Origin: Sclerodactyla briareus
Taxonomy: Eukaryota > Echinodermata > Holothuroidea > Dendrochirotida > Sclerodactylidae
Length of the DNA: 64,000 bases
Reading direction: 5' to 3'
Assembly (NCBI GenBank): GCA_026419785.1
Contig: JAODTK010003621.1
Coordinates: 124,001 to 188,000, forward strand
Of the stretch, positions 12,881 to 24,152 are shown piece after piece (positions within the stretch are counted from its first letter, which is position 1; every line of letters begins with the position of its first letter). The notes under the pieces are model-generated. The model had not been told where the DNA came from. It did no database searches and worked only from the letters and a program-made list of their open reading frames with translations. The translations under genes and the position numbers were made by a program.

Positions 12881-13261
12881 CGTGAAAGGCTCATTGTAAA
12901 CTGTCTGTTATCGTTTCTACCCATACAGCACATGGAAAGAGGGATATCCTTGAAGCAAAATATATAGAAGCACACAGCAATACACTACTATCGCCTGAAT
13001 ATCAAGGGCTTCTGGGCATCTTCTTAGCCTCAAAATGATGTATCGAAATGAAGTGTACACACTGCAACCTACCAGGTAATACAGATTAGAGTATGGTAGT
13101 ATCGTAGGTCGTCCAACTGTATTTGGCATAATATGTCTATTGCTCATCCAATGTATGATATCTGTGTATGGAGAATATCACTGGGGTGGAGACTAGAAGA
13201 TTGGAAGATAGACTGCTTGCCCAAACACTAAAAGAGTAGAAATATACGACAAGAAATACAT

Positions 13262-13590
13262 AAGTGGCTAGTTCGATATCCCGGTCGGGTCCATACCGAG
13301 ACTTTTGAAACTGGTTACCTGTTGCCTTCTCACTGGGTGCTCAACACAGATATTGGAGCAGCACAAACGATGGTAGGCAATTTGCATGAATTTGCCGTCT
13401 GTTGTGATCACCCCCCCCCCCACATTAAGGTACTGCCAAAGAGGCATGGCCTTATTCCGTGTACCTGGTGAGGGATTCACTGACCATTAGGTGTCGTATC
13501 CAAGTCTGCATCCCTTTCTGAGCCTTGCTAGGTACGATCCTCTGCTCGGCAAGTATCCATAAAAAAAATAAAGAAATTAAAAAAAACGCT
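13262..13590 (+). mobile_element. tRNA-derived SINE-like element
   Basis: The head contains GTTCGATATCCCGGTCGGGT, which resembles a pol III B box. It is followed by TACCTGTTGCCTTCTCAC and GGTGCTCAAC, wording close to that of widespread invertebrate SINEs. The body ends TGCTCGGCAAGTATCC and an A-rich tail (AAAAAAAATAAAGAAATT). The tail has a near match at 23098-23130. The A box was not located, so the 5' end is approximate. The inferred family is a V-SINE-like group. Confidence 0.6.
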
Positions 13591-13599
13591 GCATTTGAC

Positions 13600-13765
13600 T
13601 TTGCAGGAACAGTGTGCAAAACAATCTTCGCAATTCCCTCTACGGAAACTACACATCCTACCAGCACACAATGTTACTGATTTCCCCCTATACTTTAGAT
13701 TATTTGAATACATCAGAAAAGATGAGAAGAAATGGGCTTTCTCAGAGAGTGGTGAAAGTTTGAGC
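13600..13765 (-). repeat. Three-copy dispersed repeat, copy 3 (minus)
   Basis: On the minus strand it reads CCCATTTCTTCTCATC, TGTGCTGGTAGGATGTGTAG, TTTCCGTAGAGGG, TTGTTTTGCACACTGTT. Its cysteine-rich translation (CAGRMCSFRRGNCEDCF) appears in degraded form in the other copies, so the family may derive from a coding transposon. Confidence 0.55.
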
Positions 13766-13874
13766 ATGAAGAACTATGGGCCGAATCTGTCTATACCTAG
13801 CTGCAGTGTTTAGTGGTGTGCATGCCACACTTACATTGTAGAGTGGTGAGGGCTGTAATAGTTAAAGCTCTATC

Positions 13875-13995
13875 GTCATCAATGAATTGAAATGAATGCC
13901 ATCATTTGATACCTCATCTACAAGAAACTTCAGTCAAAATTTCTCTTTTGGAGAAAATAGTGATCAGTCTGCGAATTTCACAAAATCTGGCCGGC
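13875..13995 (+). repeat. Dispersed repeat, copy 1
   Basis: AAATGAATGCCATCATTTGAT, ACCTCATCTACAAG, CTTCAGTCAAAATT, TTTTGGAGAAAATAGTGATC and AGTCTGC recur in order at 23762-23880. Confidence 0.6.
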
Positions 13996-14209
13996 TGTAA
14001 CAGATTTATTGTATTGCCATGGACTATTCCACAAATTACGAATTTGACGCCAAATACTATCGTTTCAACAGATTTTTCTTGTCAAATTCTAGTTTTTATA
14101 TGAGTCCATCTGATGACATTACTACAGTATGTGGCTTTGTGGCTGGAAAGGGAGGGGAACATGAGATAAAGACTGAAACCTGATCAGGCTTTTTGTGTGA
14201 CCATCAATC

Positions 14210-14487
14210 ATACCTTGTGTTTAGCCTCTGTCCACTCAAGCATTAAATCCTCTCTCTTGAACCATGACACCATATACGTAGAAGTTTACCTCCATCGCTC
14301 CATCTTGAACCAAGCCAAGCATTTCCTGCACAATCCGGCCTACGTAGTCTAGTGCCACTGATCAATTTCAGGAAATCCCTGAATCCATTGCCATGGAATT
14401 GCCTGCTCCACTGTCCATAGTACTTAACATCATGCGTAATCTTGTCTATAAGTTGTTTAGGATCCCGACTGGAACACCTAAATGTAC
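14210..14487 (-). CDS. Unidentified exon-like segment on minus, with frame breaks
   Basis: Going leftwards on minus, an acceptor-like GTTGTACATTTAG precedes a stretch reading CSSRDPKQLIDKITHDVKYY, then GQWSRQFHGNGFRDFLKLI. After a one-base shift it reads SVALDYVGRIVQEMLGLVQD and GAME, and after another STYMVSWFKREDLMLEWTEA and KHK, followed by GTATGA, a plausible donor. Three adjoining stretches of protein-like text joined by single-base shifts resemble the PKC exons and suggest a real exon damaged by read errors. I do not recognise the protein, and no neighbouring exon was found. Confidence 0.4.
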
Positions 14488-15163
14488 AACACCCAGTGAA
14501 TAACGGACGGTCCGTTTGTACCATGTAACAATGGAAAATTGTTAACTGTATACAGAGGAAAATTGACCTCACTTACAGTTGTGCGAATATACTATCAAGA
14601 TATGATAATGTGTAGTCTGTTGTACTGTTTCTTCAACTTTTGAAACAGTATAACGAACACCCTTTCCTTCAGTCATCACATCGATAGGCAGGAAACATCA
14701 GAACCCTGTTGTAGCCTGCAGGAGAGGACGATGATTGCGGGAAATTAGGATGGTAATAACGATCAAGCATGGTTAATACATGGGATTAATTATTACTAGG
14801 GGCTATAACGCATGTCTCTGCAACTCCGGTCTAGGTGAGCGGCGATGTACACAGAATCTACAAATACGTGCTCATCGATGTGTCAAATTTACACATTCCT
14901 TTGAACAACGTTTTTCCCGTACATTAAAGCATGGGAACAGCATGAGAGACTTGAATACAGCTTTTCACATGACACAGGCTTATCAGAATTGATAGCTGAT
15001 TGCATTGTGCAGTAGATGCGCTAGAACAGCATGTACATTCAACAGTGATTTGCAGTGTTGGGTTTACCACGGTCAGCTGACAGTAAGTTGATCGGGGAAT
15101 AACGACAGACAGACAAGCGTGCCCGTGTCAAGTTTATGCAGTGACAATTTCTCCCTTTCAGTG

Positions 15164-15329
15164 GCTTCTTACAACAGGCAGGAAAATTATACCTTTAATA
15201 ATAGCCCTGGAGGAGGCCCCAAACCAAAAAGAAGTAATCAATATATTTTTCAGATTTCTAGGAAAAATGGTACTGGCTGCTCTTGCATATAGCACTCTGC
15301 ATGGGAGATTGAGAGAGGAAGAACTAGTA
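15164..15329 (+). CDS. Unidentified exon-like segment on plus
   Basis: The acceptor-like TTTCTCCCTTTCAG ends at 15163 and a donor-like GTAAGG follows the codons for REEEL. Between them one frame is open: WLLTTGRKIIPLIIALEEAP, NQKEVINIFFRFLGKMVLAA, LAYSTLHGRLREEEL. The mix of amphipathic and charged residues looks like real protein. No family is recognised and it does not match any PKC domain. It could be an exon of another gene or a transposon remnant. Confidence 0.35.
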
Positions 15330-15399
15330 AGGGGTATGCTGCAATAGGTCATACTGCTGTGTGTGTGTATTGATACTTTCACATTGACATGTCATCGAG

Positions 15400-18300
15400 A
15401 GGCATTTCCTTGTCCAGTATACCCCGTAAAGGCTATCAGCTAACAAAACAGTATGTACGGGCCTCTGTCTTATTCAGTGTATCCGGTGGAAGTTAGCAGC
15501 TAACAAATAGTTATGTATGTGCTTCAGAATAAATAGAATAACTAGCATTTGCTGCGCATACACTATATCCCCTCAGTCATGGGTGGGGACTTCTGGTGAC
15601 CTCCGAAATGAACTCATCTTTTCTCAGGACAAAATATAGTCCACATGCACCAATTTTCATCACAATCTGACAAAATTTTGGCAAATACATGAACTGTGCA
15701 ACGTGTCCTCTAATGTTCTAGAAATGACGTCAACCTTTGTCGGGATCAGATGTAGTCCACTATGTCAGTCCAAATCTGGCAAACCTATGAAAATCATGAA
15801 ATTAGGCGAATTAGAGGGTGTAAGTTATGTCAACGCCCCCTTTAAACCCACCCAAGATCTCTGTGGTGGACATGCATATCTAGCTTCAGCTCAATCAGAT
15901 GTAGTGTGAGAGAGATTGTGCCAATGCCGTGTCATGGGGATAGAATGAAGTTTCCTCAACACGTTCATGTTATCAAGATCCATCCAAACTTTATATAAAC
16001 AAACTTCAATATTTTTGAGTCCACCCCCCTCAGTTAATCCCTCATAATAAGCATGGGTATGTTCTACTGGGCACATAGAAGAGTGGGGGAGGGAGAGGCA
16101 GTGATAGTTTGATGTTTACCAAAAGCAATATTGTGACTTGATTCATGAGTTCAAACACTGGAATCATTGTTCAATGTTTGACAGAACTAGCTTCTGATGA
16201 GCTTCCTGATTGACATCAAGAAAGTATTACCATTCAAGAATTTCTCCTTTATTAACCAGATTCATAAAGTACTCTCTCCAAACAGAAGTTTATTCAAAAG
16301 TGCTTTCCACGAGAGAATGAAATATACACCCAATACGAAGAGACAAGAAGATATAGAAACATGTCAGAAAAAATAACCATGTGAAAGAATACTATGGAAT
16401 ATGTAATGTGGCCCTTGTCGAGCGATGGAAGAAGGTCATTCTGTACTTTGAAGAGTGCCTTCACATTGTGAGTAGTTGATATTCTGAAAAAAAGTTTTCT
16501 TCTGACTGAATATTTTCTACAATTTCCCTTATTCCCTTTGGAGTCATTCTCTATATTATGGTATAAAATGTTCAGAACCAGTACTTGACTGTCGGTAGTC
16601 GATAATGTCAACTTCTTCCCAGTTCCCATGTTCTTCGCCTCCTGTGCATATTTTTTTCAGAAGTTCATTGAGAAAAAAATAGCAAAACAATCCACTCTGC
16701 AATGTCCTCTGTATTAGTGTATGAAAATGATCAGAGGAATGATCACATAAATCAAAAGTGAGTGTGTGAAAATTCCTCCTCTTAAGTCATCCCATAGGAT
16801 AATGGGGCCTGGGGTATTATTGACAGGGGCAATGCATAGTTACATAGTCCACAATGCCCGAGCATGTATATGGTAACTTCGGTCAAAAGAATGAGAATTA
16901 TATACAACCGGTCTTTAAACATAAATTTCGACTTACCATAAACAAAATTGCCTAACCTGATATCTGAGCAGTGTATTCTTGATGTTAACAAAACTATGTA
17001 AATTGTATCATCGGTCTTTGAAAAGTCATGTCTCATTTATGTAATGAAAAATGTCATACCATGCATGCACTTGAAGGGCTTGCTCTGTTCCTCTGTTACC
17101 GCTTATAGTCAGGGCAAAACAAGCTATAGTTTGACTAGATGGCTGCGGTTTCTCCCAGCTATATTTAGGGTTGCCTGTTTGGAGATGGTACCTGCTGATA
17201 ACAACATACTTTGTTCTCCACCTGGGAGGGATCCCAAAAATAAACCATGGTAACTCGCTTGGGTAAGGAAGAAGTCTTAAAACAGAGTATGGATCATTTT
17301 TAAACCAGCTACTGGCTTGCTTCAAGGCCCTCTTTATCCCTGGGTTTCATTTATTGCCAGTTGCCAACTGTTCTCGATTATAGTATCACCGACAGAGACC
17401 CTAAAGTTGTATCAGTCAGGGGAGATGGAGTTTTGCTGCATTCTTTCGAACTCGTATATACCGTACATACGAGTTTACAACTTGTGAAACACGTTCTTTT
17501 GACACCAACACTTGTCCAATACAGCGGGCCGATTAGCGGCCATATCGGAAACTCCACTGTATCATTGCAGTGCCTAGGTAGTGGTACGCGAAAAAGGCCC
17601 TCGTTGTTCGACATTCGACGCTGCAATTAATTCAACTGAAATTGCTCCTATAGTATGACATTTTTTCAGTTCAAGTGCAGGATGAATTCAGGTCCTATCT
17701 TCTCATCTACAAAGTTATTCACCTGAATTACCAATTTGATGAATGAAAAACATTCGGAATGACTCTCAATGTCTGAATGAGAGTACGAATTGTCGCCATT
17801 TTGAAATAGGTCGTGGAAGTGGAGGTTCGTGATAATTCCCAAAGTCATGACTTAAAGTCACCACTTTCATACCAGAAGAAACGTGTTTCATCTGTATATA
17901 CGGTATAAACCAGTACGAAAGAACGCACCATTCATAGCTGAGGTTACGAAGAGGGGGCTGCAGAATTAGAACAGAGCTCTCACAGGCGTTCTATGGTTCA
18001 CCAATCAAACCATTGGCTTCCCTGCTATAAGAGGCCTGTAGAAACAACTCACAAAATATTCTGTCTCTGTTAGAGTCAGGGGTTGAAGAGCAACTTACAA
18101 TGCATTGAAACATGTTGTAATAAGTGAGCCAGTAAAAAATTGTCATTTGCATGTGAGGGGGAAGGGGAAATTGGTCTGCTCTGCGATACCTTAGGAAATG
18201 TTAGGTACCTTTTTATTTATTGTTCTATGGGGATTGTGAAGATTAAACCAAAATATTAGCATGGGGACCTTATATATAAAAGAGAAAAAAAAATCAATGT

Positions 18301-19900
18301 CATTCTCTTTGCTGTCCATTCAAAAACTAAGACTTCACTTATTGCTGGGCATTATAGATATTCTCAAATTTTAGCTTCACAAGGGTTTGACTAGAATTAG
18401 CAAGGTTTAAGAGTGAGTGCTATAGTTTGTGCCTGTGAGTATGTGTGTATGCAAGGGTGTAACCCCAACCCACATGGTTGGATGAAGTTGCCTGGAGGGA
18501 TTTCAATGTGTAGGGGAGGGGTTCATGCGTGAAAAGACAATAATTATGGAGACCCTCTGAAGAAGTTTGGTGGGTCAAAACCCCCCATCCCTCAGTAGTT
18601 AGCCCTCATTGTATGGGATGTGTTGACAGACAACTGGAGGAAGCTTGTCTTTGTTTTTCATTGTTTATGTGTTGAATAACGCTCAAAAAAGTAGCTGTCA
18701 ACACCTACCTATGGCATCATTGCATGATAAGGGATGCTTTCGATCTTGCACAGTATACATGCGAAACTTCAAGGTCTCATTCAGTCACAGAGATCGTATG
18801 ACGTCAGGTTCAGACTCACACATCAGTTTTCCCCAGTGATAATTATCCTCTTTTAACTCATCTGCAGTTTCCTCTAATTATACACCACTAATTAGCCAGC
18901 ATGTTGTCCTTTGCTGAAAAAGGAAAAAAAGTTATATGGTGGCATGCATAACTTGTATTCCTTTTATATTCATGTCATATTTTTTTGGTGGATGGATATG
19001 GTTTGATGCATGAATATTTTGTTTTATGTATTATTGCAGACATCAACCTTTGGTCAGCCAATAATTATGCTTTATTGTGTGAGAAAAGTAAGGAATTCTC
19101 TTACCACAGGTTAAAACTTCAAGCGGATTTTTATTTGCATGGGCAGTGACATCAGGTTTACAAAAGACCTATTTAGGCACTTAATTTAATTAATAATCCT
19201 TTATAAATCCGTAGATCATCACAGTCAAAATTAAAAATGTTTATGAATTTTATTGGATGAGAATTTTGCTGGAATTTGCAGACTGGAACATCTCGATCGC
19301 ATGGAATGTGCAGTGACTGTTCCTCTACATTTTTTTTTCAGGTAATATTAAAGTTATCGTATTTTCACAAACTGGTATACAATCATGTATGTCTATCCAA
19401 TTAGTCTGTCTTTCAATTGAGTCAAATTGCCCTCCAACACCATGAGGGATCAGATGATGCTGGTCCAATTAGACAGTTGTGAAAATATGCAAGATTGGCT
19501 TTCTTCCGAGTTTAGGCTGGATGATCATGAAGGTCAGTATACGGGGAACTTACGCAACATTACAGGGTGTTCAGAACACCCCCCCCCCCCCCCCCCCCCC
19601 CCAAAAACAAACAGGTTTGGGGTCGGAGGATATCTTGGGGTTATTTGGGCCAAAATGGTAATTTTAGCCAAAATGGCTTTTTAAAAGGGATATGAAACAA
19701 AAGGTGTCTCCTCAAAAATTGAATTGGAAGATCAGACAGTTACCATGGCAGTTCATTTCATTCCCATCGGGGCATCGGGGTGTTCAGGAATTTGAGGTCA
19801 ACGGTCATCTACAGAACAATTTCTGCCATTTCCTTTGAACAGTCGAGTGGCTTCTTCTTCAGAATGACCAATGCTACATATGGGTGTTTAGGAATTCTAC
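15400..19900. other. No recognised gene
   Basis: AT-rich sequence with scattered short frames on both strands. Minor features are a 9-bp-stem inverted repeat at 17449-17475 and a 24-base C run at 19579-19602. The minus frame at 16294-16629 (111 codons) matches nothing I know. Confidence 0.4.
19579..19602. repeat. 24-base C homopolymer
   Basis: An uninterrupted run of C. The length reported for such a run is unreliable in most sequencing data. Confidence 0.9.
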
Positions 19901-19981
19901 GATCCTGTGGGAGTCAATTTGGGCCATTTTGTTAGCTCAAACCAGCTATGTGGTGCGAAGCTATTGGAATCTGCATGTCAC

Positions 19982-20050
<69 letters not shown>

Positions 20051-20101
20051 TATCTATCATCTATCTATCTATCTGTCTGTCTGTCTGTCTGTCTGTCTGT
20101 C
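19982..20101. repeat. TATC/TGTC microsatellite
   Basis: About 20 TATC units, with one TATTATC break, pass into six TGTC units. It lies between the head and the core repeats of composite element A and produces spurious serine/tyrosine/leucine frames. Confidence 0.95.
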
Positions 20102-20275
20102 GTGATGGACGTCGACCACACTTGGACACAATGTTTATTGACCCATGGGATATACAGTCATTCTGTGATGGACGTCGACCAAACTGGACACAATGTTTAT
20201 TGACCCATGGGATATACATCATTCTGTGATACGTCGACCACACTTGGACACAATGTTTATTGACCCATGGGACAA
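20102..20275. repeat. ~62-bp direct repeat, three copies
   Basis: The unit GTGATGGACGTCGACCACAC, TTGGACACAATGTTTATTGA, CCCATGGGATATACATCATTCT starts at about 20102, 20166 and 20227. One-off relatives occur in the same relative place after the microsatellite at 32998-33060 and about 50165. Confidence 0.9.
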
Positions 20276-20279
20276 TGTT

Positions 20280-22430
20280 GACTTGTGAATGTCAAGGTCC
20301 AATAAGGGGCATTATAGGCCATTATGTTTGAAATTTCAAAATGTTCTCTCCTAACAAATTGGGTGCCCAGTGCTGATGTTTGGTCATAATGATGGTCTAA
20401 CAGGCCTACCTTCGGGGTGTTCAAGGGAATTTTTGGTCCAAGGTCCCATTTGGGCCCGAGGGTCCATTTTGTAAAATTTCACACAATGGTACTTGAAATG
20501 CATCTCCTCCCACAAGATGCATTGATGCTCTTCAAAGTTACATGTAATGGTCCTTGGGTGGAGGTCCATTAGGGGGGGTGTTCGGGAATTTTGGACTTGA
20601 TGCACAGTATGTGCCCTTGGGCCCATTATATGAAATACCGCAAAATCTTGTATCTCCTACAAATTTTGTTGCACAGTGTTGAAGTTCAGTCATAATGGTG
20701 GTCTAATAGCTGTACCTCCAGGGCGCCCAGGGATTTAGGTCACAAGGTCCAGTGTGGGCCTGGGGACCGTCATATGGAATTATGCAACAAAATGCTCTGG
20801 AACCCTCTTACAAATTTCAGTGCACAGTGCTGACTTGGTCATATGATAGTCTAACAGTTGTATCTTTGGGGTGTTAGGAATTTTTGGTGGTAAGTCCCAC
20901 TTGGCCGTGGGCCCATGTTAATGAAATTTCACACAATGGTACTTGAAAATGATCGCCTCCCACAAATTCAATGTGATGTTTCTCCCAAGTACATGTTAAA
21001 GGTCCTGGGATAGAGGGCCATAGGATGGGTGTTCGGGAATCTGTGCTCAAGGCCCAGTTTGGGCCCTAGGGCCCATCATATGAAAGAATACAAATCTGGT
21101 TTCGCCTACAAATTTTGTTGCCACAGTGCGCATGTCAGTCATAATGGGTGTCCAATTGCCATATCTATGGTGCCCAGGATTTAGGCCCCAGGGCCCAGTG
21201 TGGGCCCTAGGGCCCATCATGTGGAATTATTCAAAAATGCTTCTCTTCTTACGAATTTTGTGGCACAGTGCTGACATTGGGTCATAATGATGGTCTAACA
21301 GCTTACCTTTGGGGGTTTAACAGTTTTTGATTCCACCAGTTTATATTGAGCCCATGGCCATTTCATGGAAATTTTCACACAATGGTACCTGAAAATGCAT
21401 CTCCTCCCACAAGCTTCAAATGATTTTCTTCAACTTAAATGTATTGGTCCTTGGGTAAAGGTTATAATCACATTCTAATCACATTCTAAAGCACAGGAGC
21501 AGTTCGGGGGGGAGATGGTAACATCAACATTCTGAACTGCTCCCCTCCAATGCCCTTTTGGACCCCCTCCCCTACCCAGAGGAGTTGGAGGGGGAGAGGT
21601 CAGGTTGTCATGAGCCTCCGAGCCAGTTCTTTTCCTTTGGGGTGTTCAGGAATTTTTGGTCCAAGGTCTACTTGAGCCCATTGGCCCTTTCATGAAATTT
21701 CACACAATGGTACTTGAAATGCATCTCCTCCCACAAAATCCAATTGATTTTCTTCAAACTTACATGTAATGGTCCTTGGGTAAAGGGCCATTGGAGGTGT
21801 CGGGAATTATGTGATCAAGGCCAGTTTGGGCCCTAGGGCCATAATATGAAATACTGCAAAATCTGGTTTCTCCTACCAATTTGTTGCACAGGGCTCAATG
21901 TCAGTCATAATGGTGGTCCAATTGCCATATCTATGGTGGCCCCCCGGAAATAGGCCCACGGGCCCAGTGTGGGCCCTAGGCCCATCATGTGGAATTATTC
22001 AAAAATGCTTCTCTTCTTACGAATTTTGTGGCACAGTGCTGACATTGGGTCATAATGATGGTCTAACAGCTTTACCTTTGGGGTGTTTAACAGTTTTTGA
22101 TCCAAGTTCCTACTTGAGCCCATTGGCCCTTTCATGAAATTTCACACAATGGTACCTGAAATGCATCTCCTCCCACAAGCTTCAAATGATTTTCTTCAAA
22201 CTTACATGTAATGGTCCTTGGGTAAAGGGCCATTGGAAATTTGGGGAACCTTAGGGCCCAATATATGGAATACTGCAAATCTTGTGTCTCCTAACAATTC
22301 TGATTGCATAGTGCTGTTGTCAGTTGCCTAATGATGGTCTAATAGCTGTACCTTCAGGATGCTCAGGGATTTAGGACCCAAGGCCCAGTGTCGCTGTGGG
22401 CCCTGTGGCTCATTGTGTTGAATATTTATT
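20280..22430. repeat. ~150-bp core repeats in a three-part ~450-bp higher-order array
   Basis: Each core carries GGGTGTTCAGGAATTT, AAGGCCCAGTTTGGGCCC, CCATCATATGAAAT, TCTCCTACAAATTTTGTTGC, CAGTCATAATGGTGGTCTAA. The GGCCCAT landmark recurs at about 20453, 20620, 20766, 20918, 21070, 21210 and 21350. One core type with ATTTCACACAATGGTACTTG recurs at about 20417, 20868, 21313, 21640 and 22080, so every third core belongs to the same class. A shorter spacing near 21480-21640 marks a different insert. Confidence 0.8.
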
Positions 22431-22929
22431 GACTGCTAACAACTTGCTAAGACAATTTGGCCATATGAAGATTATGTTCAAAAGTCGGGAAGGGCACAAT
22501 GGGCCATTGTTTCAAACTGCCTACATAATTGTACATTCGTCTTGGTACAATTGTACGGTGAGCTACCGCACCATTGGTGCTCTAGTTCTTACTGTCGAGC
22601 AAATTCTTACTACAAAATAGATCGGAGGATCCTGACAGTTGGTCTGTATTAATTGAATAATAGTAAATTATGGGGGCGGGTCAGAAATCGAATTAAAGTC
22701 ATCCAATGGTCAAATTCACGCAGACTATGGAAGTTGCTTCAATGTTAACAAAACCTGATGGTGTCACCTGAACGAATCGAAAGTAACCATCACATCATAT
22801 CTCATGAGGATTAATTAATAGGTGAGCTATTGCATCATTATGGCACTTCGGTTGAGCCATTAAACTGGACCTATCGGTCATCCAAACTAAGTGGAGCTTG
22901 CCATGTTAATCTTCTGCTCTGTCTAAAAC

Positions 22930-23135
22930 GCTGGCTGTCTGTGTGGTATGGAATCTGTTCATACAGCCACAGATTGTTCCAGCTCGGCCGTTCTTTGTTC
23001 TGCATACCTGGTTGGGGGGTTGCAGTGGAGTCGAGATTGAACTGTAGAATTGGCATGCTTGTTGTTCCTGTCCTGTCAGATTGCGTGCCTCATCCACTGC
23101 TGGGCAAATATTCCCGAAAAAAGAATAAATAAATA
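22930..23135 (+). mobile_element. SINE-like 3' segment
   Basis: GTTCTGCATACCTGGTTGGGG and the ending TGCTGGGCAAATATTCCCG followed by AAAAAAGAATAAATAAAT match the corresponding parts of the element at 13.3 kb. The 5' part is too diverged to place. Confidence 0.45.
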
Positions 23136-23761
23136 TGAAAACAAAAACATTGCTGGGGGAACATCCTTCACCTTTTAATCGTGTAACCTCTGCCCGAGTC
23201 TGTCAGACTGCACATGATATGGTGACGTTTGTTATCTAAACACCTTCATAGGGGGGCCTGAGGCGTACCGGCAGAGCAGCTGTCTGCACTCGTTACATCT
23301 CAGAAATGAAGCTCAACTTGTCATGTTACAGTAAAAATGGGCCACATGAGAAACCTCTTTGCATATGTAGGCGTCATTGAGAAGCCATGGAAGCTCTCCC
23401 AAATAGAGCATAAGTGAGTGACAATGATCCTGACAAATTCTGCTGACGAAAAGCCCTGTTTACACCGTCAAGAGGGCTCTAATAGGCGGTAATGATCCAT
23501 GTTAATACCCTTTCTTTTCTGTTCTTTATTTCCATGTATGCTGATATATTCAATTTCTCAGAGCCTATAATCAGCGTCACTCAGAAGTGTGGTACTGTTT
23601 TAGACTGTGGGAGGAAATATGGAATTAGGTCTAAATTGATTGCCCTTATTGGTAGATTCCTAGGAGTTCAAGCAGCCTCCGACAACTATCCGAGGTCATA
23701 GGCATGGATCGTTGATCCGTTAAAGCTTCATTCAGCCTTTGACATATCCGAGAAAATGAGC

Positions 23762-23880
23762 ATCAATGATATTGAAAATGAATGCCATCGTTGTATACCT
23801 CACTACAAGGAGAACTGCAGTCAAAATTACAGCACTCAAAATTATTTTGGAGAAATTGTGACCAGTCAGCAAACACTCCT
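23762..23880 (+). repeat. Dispersed repeat, copy 2, just upstream of PKC exon
   Basis: AAATGAATGCCATCGTTGTAT, ACCTCACTACAAGG, CTGCAGTCAAAATT, TTTTGGAGAAATTGTGACC and AGTCAGC match the copy at 13.9 kb. It ends about 70 bases before the first recognised PKC exon. Confidence 0.6.
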
Positions 23881-23950
23881 GCTTCCCATACAATCCACCC
23901 CTTCCTTATAATAAGTGCCACCTAATACTGATCATTCTTTTCCTAACAAG

Positions 23951-24152
23951 GGGTGTTCCCGGACCCTTGACTAGAAAGAGCTTGAAGCGGAAGACCTATG
24001 AAGGATTTAGAGTTCAAGAGACACCACAGGACCCAGGGGAGTCAACGGTCACCCCCTCCCTCAAAGAAGAGCTGGAGAAACTGCCCAACAGGAGGTTCAA
24101 CCTTGAAGACTTCAACTTCATCAAGGTCCTCGGAAAGGGGAGCTTTGGAAAG
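23951..24152 (+). CDS. PRKCE: nPKC exon 1 of window: variable hinge and start of kinase domain
   Basis: The acceptor is TCCTAACAAG ending at 23950 and the donor is GTATCA at 24153. The exon reads without interruption in one frame, with codons from 23952. It encodes a polar, proline- and glutamate-rich hinge ([19 protein letters not shown], then [20 protein letters not shown]), followed by [21 protein letters not shown]. The glycine-rich ATP loop GKGSFG lies at 24132-24149. [16 protein letters not shown] is diagnostic of novel PKCs of the epsilon/eta type. This is the only PKC exon in the window with no frame break. The preceding exon, expected to carry the end of C1B, was not found. Confidence 0.92.

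Larger units (their letters stand above)
19930..22590 (-). mobile_element. Composite tandem-repeat element, copy A (pearl / Helitron-like)
   Basis: In window orientation it has a head TAGCTCAAACCAGCTATG at about 19933, a TATC then TGTC microsatellite, three ~62-bp repeats, a long run of ~150-bp core repeats and a tail GAGCTACCGCACCATTGGTGCTCTAGTTCTT ending near 22590. Head, microsatellite type, cores and tail recur at 30, 32, 48-50 and 51-52 kb. Cores next to a tetranucleotide microsatellite are the layout of bivalve pearl elements, which would place this copy on minus. No protein is encoded. The family name is inference. Confidence 0.6.

Noticed and set aside
12713..12967. 84-codon cysteine-containing plus frame as a PKC C1 exon
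   Set aside because: The sequence is one of three copies of a dispersed repeat and does not fit the C1 cysteine pattern.
16294..16629. 111-codon minus frame as a further LINE reverse transcriptase end
   Set aside because: A basic stretch (NCRKYSVRRKLFF) is suggestive, but the W-N-x-L signature and the order of blocks seen at 9.5 kb are absent.
23492..23701. Candidate C1 zinc-finger exon just before the PKC hinge
   Set aside because: Contains two cysteines (KCGTVLDCG) but lacks the HxxC/CxxC spacing of a C1 domain and has no good splice pair.
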